Shown: in pieces, positions 13,949 to 16,998 of the stretch
Layout of the letters: every line of letters begins with the position of its first letter
How positions within the stretch are numbered: position 1 is the first letter of the stretch
Assembly: GCA_017629415.1 (NCBI GenBank)
Contig: JAGBXG010000069.1
Span: 1-16,998 of the forward strand
Source: Pseudomonadota bacterium
Lineage (GTDB): Bacteria; Myxococcota; Bradymonadia; UBA4248
Length of the DNA: 16,998 nt
Direction: 5' to 3'
Notes under the pieces: generated by a model
What the model saw: only the letters and a program-made list of their open reading frames with translations
Database searches by the model: none
What the model was told of the DNA's origin: nothing
Program-made: the position numbers and the translations under genes

Positions 13949-15283
13949 ATGTCCCATACTTCCACGCCTTCATGGCTTCATGACAATACGTCAAGACTGC
14001 ACAAATTCGTGCGGCTCATGCTCTTTCTGACGTCGTTTTCGTGGACGTTCAATCCAATTCAGGATTACATGGGCGAAGGCACACCCATTGAAAAAATTAT
14101 CACGCGTATGCTGCCCATGTTTATCGTGGTCACCTATTGCGTGACATGCCAATACCGCGAACGCATCAAACAAATGTTCCGGCCGGGATGGTGGCCCCTG
14201 CTCTGGTATATCGGCATCGGCATTTTGTGCGGCATAACCAGCGTGCAGCCTGCACTTTGTGCATGGAAAGGCGCCGAAATCATCATCACACTGATGTGGA
14301 TCATGACCGCATGCAGGGACGCAGATACCACACGCAGGGAATTTATGGCCTTCAGCCGCATGATTGAAGGCCTTTTGCTCGTAACCGTTTTGCTGGCCTT
14401 CATCAATCCGGCGCTCGGCTTCCGACATTCTTCCTCCATCATTCCATGGCTTCAGGGCTATCTGCCTATCCTCAACCCCAATGCCATCGGCTTCATGTCG
14501 GTCATTGCCGTCGCCCGACTGCTCTTTTTTCCGGCCAAATACAAACCCGTACGACTCATGCTTGTCGCGTTTACACTGCTCTGCGCACAGTCTCGAACTT
14601 CGTACGGTGTCACTTGCCTCATCTTGTTCATCTTTATCATCGAAGGCCTCAGAACAAGACAGCTCCTCCGCGTCGCCATCGCATCTTTCTTTGGCATCGG
14701 CGCACTCTTCCTCTTTATGGGATGGATCGACACAATCCTGACCATCTTCATGCGCGGACAAAGCATCGAGGAATTCAGCACGCTCTCGGGACGTACAGAT
14801 TATTGGGCTTTTGCACTCGAAAGATCCTCATGGTTTGGCGGCGGCCTGGCCACAGGCTCAAGAAGCCTCATCTTCGTTGGCGAAGAAACCTTTCATAAAG
14901 GAACCGTCAATATGCACAACTCCTTCATTGAAGCCCTCATGGGCACGGGATATGTCGGCGCTGTGCCCTTTATTGCCATGTTTGCCTTCAATATCCTGCG
15001 ACAAGGAGGACGAACGCTGACAAAACCATCACTCTCGGAAGCCACTTTCTTCGTGATGACCTTCATCTTCATGGCTCGCGCCATGACCAGCATCGTTCTG
15101 GCCGTCTTCTCGTTCGACTTCATCATTATGATGCATTTCTGGGCATGGCTCACTTACCGCGAAACTGATAACCCAATACCTCAAACAAAAATCCGCCCCA
15201 TACCTGTGGCTTACGCCACAACAAACTACGAACGCGCTAAGGCCTTGCCTGAAAATTCTTGCCAACACACCCATTCGGAGTAA
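13949..15283 (+). CDS. O-antigen ligase/polymerase family membrane protein
   Basis: A 444-residue polytopic inner-membrane protein with about ten hydrophobic segments. Landmarks of the WaaL/Wzy (O-antigen ligase) superfamily are N-P-N-A-I-G at 176-181, the S-R-T-S-Y block at 215-219 after a hydrophobic helix, L-S-G-R-T-D-Y-W (279-286) opening the long periplasmic loop, F-G-G-G-L-A-T-G-S-R (296-305), and H-N-S-F-I-E-A-L-M-G-T-G-Y-V-G (323-337), whose His and N-S-F/Y are characteristic. It should act on undecaprenyl-linked glycans at the periplasmic face, either polymerising repeats or ligating chains to lipid A-core or protein. Sequence alone does not tell which. The ATG at 13949 is preferred over TTG 13940, although the ribosome-binding site is poor. 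A hydrophilic C-terminal tail of ~40 residues follows the last helix. No glycosyltransferases or flippase are in the window. Confidence 0.87.
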   Translation: MSHTSTPSWLHDNTSRLHKFVRLMLFLTSFSWTFNPIQDYMGEGTPIEKIITRMLPMFIVVTYCVTCQYRERIKQMFRPGWWPLLWYIGIGILCGITSVQPALCAWKGAEIIITLMWIMTACRDADTTRREFMAFSRMIEGLLLVTVLLAFINPALGFRHSSSIIPWLQGYLPILNPNAIGFMSVIAVARLLFFPAKYKPVRLMLVAFTLLCAQSRTSYGVTCLILFIFIIEGLRTRQLLRVAIASFFGIGALFLFMGWIDTILTIFMRGQSIEEFSTLSGRTDYWAFALERSSWFGGGLATGSRSLIFVGEETFHKGTVNMHNSFIEALMGTGYVGAVPFIAMFAFNILRQGGRTLTKPSLSEATFFVMTFIFMARAMTSIVLAVFSFDFIIMMHFWAWLTYRETDNPIPQTKIRPIPVAYATTNYERAKALPENSCQHTHSE

Positions 15284-15350
15284 ATAAGGCCGCCTTTTTG
15301 CATCAGGGCATACATTGGGCAGAATTCAACTCGACAGCATTCACATTCTT

Positions 15351-15375
15351 AAGAATCGCCCAAAATTCTTTTTTT
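15351..15375 (+). terminator. Possible intrinsic terminator after the O-antigen ligase-like gene
   Basis: AAGAAT (15351-15356) pairs with ATTCTT (15365-15370) and is followed by TTTTT, 68 bp after the stop. The stem is short and A/T-rich, so it would be weak. An overlapping 12-bp palindrome ATTCTTAAGAAT occupies 15345-15356. Confidence 0.35.
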
Positions 15376-15377
15376 AC

Positions 15378-15479
15378 TAAGGGGGCAAAGCCCCCTGCGG
15401 CGCTATTTGCTTCGCAAATACGCGCCTACCCCCACTGCGGGGCTTCGCCCCGCAACGCCCCAATCCAGTATCATCCAGA
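15378..15479 (-). repeat. Triple-hairpin dispersed repeat, copy 2 (inverted)
   Basis: Reverse-complement copy of the element at 6361-6462, also 102 bp. Read on the minus strand it has GCGGGGC/GCCCCGC, then GGCGC-g-TATTTGC with GCAAATA-GCGCC, then AGGGGGC/GCCCCCT. It fills most of the 236-bp gap before the next gene. The 18-bp direct repeats found around copy 1 are not seen here. Confidence 0.8.
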
Positions 15480-15519
15480 CCTTTTCTAACCATAACATCC
15501 AACATTTTCGTAAGTTTCA

Positions 15520-16194
15520 ATGGCTAAACATCAATTTTTTGAAGATATCCGTAAATTCCCCAATCTGCTGTGCCTCTATCGCCTCGTGGCCATTGTCGTC
15601 AGCGTCACCTTTTTCCTTTGCGAATACCCCGTCATCGGCTCAACACTCGGACTCACTGCCGGATTGACAGATTATTGGGACGGCATTTACGCCAGAAAAC
15701 ATAACATGGTGACAAAACTCGGAGCCCTGCTCGATACCGTCGCCGACCTCCTGTTCAATTTCTTCGTCATTTCAGCCGCCGTCGTCATGGATGTCTGGCC
15801 CATTTGGGTCCTCTATCTCTGGGGCTTCCGCGATCTCGTCGTCCTCGCCATGCGCGCGTCCGCTGGACAGCTCGGATTCGTCATCCCCTCAAACTACCTC
15901 GGAAAACTGGCTTCAAACTTCATCTTCTATGCCATGTTCCTCATGCCGCTCGTCTGGGCTCTCACCAGCTCAGAATACCGTTATGCCGATTTCGTCCAGG
16001 CCCATTTCCATCCCATGTTTTGTGAAGGCATGTGGTGGTTTGCATTCATCGGCTTGCTGATTGGCATCGCCATGCAATGGAAAGCAGCCTACGACTACGC
16101 CAAAGTCTATATCCACAAATATGACGAAGTGCACAGAGCGCAAAAAGAAAACGAAGAAAACGAAAACGACATCGATTCTACTGACGATTTTTAA
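15520..16194 (+). CDS. CDP-alcohol phosphatidyltransferase (PgsA-like)
   Basis: A 224-residue inner-membrane enzyme that should transfer a phosphatidyl or related group from a CDP-linked donor to an alcohol. The family signature D-x2-D-G-x2-A-R-x8-G-x3-D-x3-D is perfect: Asp51, Asp54, Gly55, Ala58, Arg59, Gly68, Asp72 and Asp76. The start F-P-N-L-L-C-L-Y-R-L (13-22) is typical of phosphatidylglycerophosphate synthase relatives. Hydrophobic helices lie near 22-48, 70-90, 92-112, 127-148 and 170-188. The C-terminus is a highly charged Lys/Glu/Asp tail after residue 197. Length and N-terminus favour a PgsA-like role, but the acceptor alcohol cannot be read from sequence. The ATG at 15520 directly precedes the conserved N-terminus; its ribosome-binding site is weak. 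The next gene begins 30 bp on and is of the same superfamily, so the two probably form an operon. Confidence 0.88.
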   Translation: MAKHQFFEDIRKFPNLLCLYRLVAIVVSVTFFLCEYPVIGSTLGLTAGLTDYWDGIYARKHNMVTKLGALLDTVADLLFNFFVISAAVVMDVWPIWVLYLWGFRDLVVLAMRASAGQLGFVIPSNYLGKLASNFIFYAMFLMPLVWALTSSEYRYADFVQAHFHPMFCEGMWWFAFIGLLIGIAMQWKAAYDYAKVYIHKYDEVHRAQKENEENENDIDSTDDF

Positions 16195-16224
16195 GCCGAA
16201 GTTTAATTTATTAAAGGATGCATC

Positions 16225-16998
16225 ATGAAATGCTTTCTCTATATTCCGCCATTTGGCTGCGAAGGAACAAAGGTCAACAATATCTCTGAAATTCGTATTG
16301 GCGGCCTCACACTCGTTGAGCGCGCATGCCGAAGCATACAAAAAGCCGAGTTCGATGAAATCATCATCATCAAACCCGACACCGTCATGATCCCGAACGA
16401 TGAAAAAATAAAAATTCCCGTTCAAAAACATGACTACGAAACACGCGCCAAAGAAATTGCACCCATTTTAGCAGAACTCATTCCAGATGAACCGTGCGCT
16501 TTCTGCACACTCGATGGCATGATCAGCCCCGAATGCTTAAAAATGCGCCCACAAGGAGCCGATGTCCGCATCACAGCCGGTGATGCACAAACCGGCATCT
16601 ACTTTATGAGCGCAAAAACACTCAAATCCATCTTCACAAGTGAAGACTGTTTATTCGGTCTGCCCAGCGAAATTACAGAAACTTTTCTGGCCCCCCCAAA
16701 AGCCCTTTATCACCGCATTGTCAGTGCCGAAGATATCAAAATCGGACGCGATAAACTCACTCAGTCCCTGCGAAAACCCCTCGGACGTGACGCAGACGGC
16801 CTCGTGGCATACTTTATCAATCGCCCTTGTTCCCTGCGCATCAGCAAACATCTGGCCAATACCCCCATCACACCCAACATGGTCACCGCTTTTGGCCTCA
16901 TCCTCGGGCTGGCAGCAGCACCCCTTGTCGCCACCGGTGATCCATGGCTCATGGCACTGGCAGTCTTTCTCTGGCAAACCTCGTCCATGGTCGACGGC
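16225..16998 (+). CDS. Nucleotidyltransferase-like / CDP-alcohol phosphatidyltransferase fusion (3' end outside window)
   Basis: The frame is open from the ATG at 16225 (A-A-A-G-G-A about 8 nt upstream) to the window end, giving 258 visible residues. Residues 1-170 resemble a sugar-nucleotidyltransferase-like domain: hydrophobic first strand, I-G-G-L-T-L-V-E-R-A (25-34), F-D-E-I-I-I-I (43-49), T-L-D-G (95-98) and G-I-Y-F-M-S (124-129). The Gly-rich G-x-G-x-R loop expected near the N-terminus is not evident, so this half may be degenerate. From about 186 comes L-G-R-D-A-D-G-L-V, then I-N-R-P-x-S-L-R-I-S and T-P-I-T-P-N-M-V-T, the usual start of a CDP-alcohol phosphatidyltransferase domain. The last two residues (Asp257, Gly258) are where its catalytic D-G motif begins. 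The order is that of bifunctional inositol-phosphate cytidylyltransferase/di-myo-inositol-phosphate-phosphate synthase-like proteins; the substrate here is unknown. Confidence 0.8.
   Translation, partial: MKCFLYIPPFGCEGTKVNNISEIRIGGLTLVERACRSIQKAEFDEIIIIKPDTVMIPNDEKIKIPVQKHDYETRAKEIAPILAELIPDEPCAFCTLDGMISPECLKMRPQGADVRITAGDAQTGIYFMSAKTLKSIFTSEDCLFGLPSEITETFLAPPKALYHRIVSAEDIKIGRDKLTQSLRKPLGRDADGLVAYFINRPCSLRISKHLANTPITPNMVTAFGLILGLAAAPLVATGDPWLMALAVFLWQTSSMVDG

Noticed and set aside
13991..14761. Long minus-strand frame (256 codons) opposite the O-antigen ligase-like gene
   Set aside because: Its product is His/Asp/Glu/Cys-rich without a domain, and it runs antisense to a clear membrane protein. 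It is a shadow of codon bias.

Overview
The window looks like a chromosomal segment of a Gram-negative bacterium with moderate G+C. It encodes lipobox-bearing proteins, an O-antigen ligase/polymerase-type membrane protein, phospholipid-type head-group transferases and a large sigma-54 activator. The very Cys-rich 30-module surface lipoprotein together with the atypical sigma-54 activator recalls deltaproteobacterial (Myxococcota/Bradymonadota-like) genomes. That placement is an inference from gene style, not from a marker gene. No rRNA, tRNA, CRISPR array or transposase gene was seen.

Layout. (1) 2-745 (+): the C-terminal part of an unrecognised protein, cut by the window start; its stop codon overlaps the stop of the next, opposing gene. 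(2) 742-3633: a split energy-coupling-factor Co/Ni importer. cbiQ and cbiO are overlapping, coupled genes on the minus strand; a CbiM-CbiN-like fusion lies divergently on the plus strand across a 442-bp spacer. Imperfect copies of one hairpin repeat lie on both sides of cbiM. (3) 3714-6014 (-): a 766-residue sigma-54 activator with an unusual, Cys-rich, probably degenerate internal receiver domain. (4) 6015-6514: 500 bp without a gene but full of structured repeats: tandem stem-loops, a 102-bp triple-hairpin element and an exact 18-bp direct repeat around it. (5) 6515-8821 (-): a 768-residue lipoprotein made of 30 four-cysteine modules. (6) 8934-10493 (-): a POT/MFS-type transporter with a repeat-rich 390-bp upstream spacer. 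(7) 10884-13829 (+): a large lipoprotein of unknown function. (8) 13949-15283 (+): an O-antigen ligase/polymerase-family membrane protein. (9) 15520-16998 (+): a CDP-alcohol phosphatidyltransferase and, 30 bp on, a second one fused behind a nucleotidyltransferase-like region and cut by the window end.

How the genes fit together. cbiM, cbiQ and cbiO give a complete metal importer (substrate subunit, membrane coupling subunit, ATPase; only one ATPase is needed as a homodimer). The right-hand plus-strand genes fit a cell-envelope theme: lipoprotein, polysaccharide ligation or polymerisation, and two phosphatidyl or phospho-head-group transferases. No link between the sigma-54 activator and its neighbours could be shown, and no convincing -24/-12 promoter was found.

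The most unusual material is the family of structured intergenic repeats. In particular, the two inverted copies of a 102-bp triple-hairpin element keep their pairing through a compensatory base change. The 30-module Cys-rich lipoprotein and the receiver-AAA+ regulator with a four-Cys insert come next.
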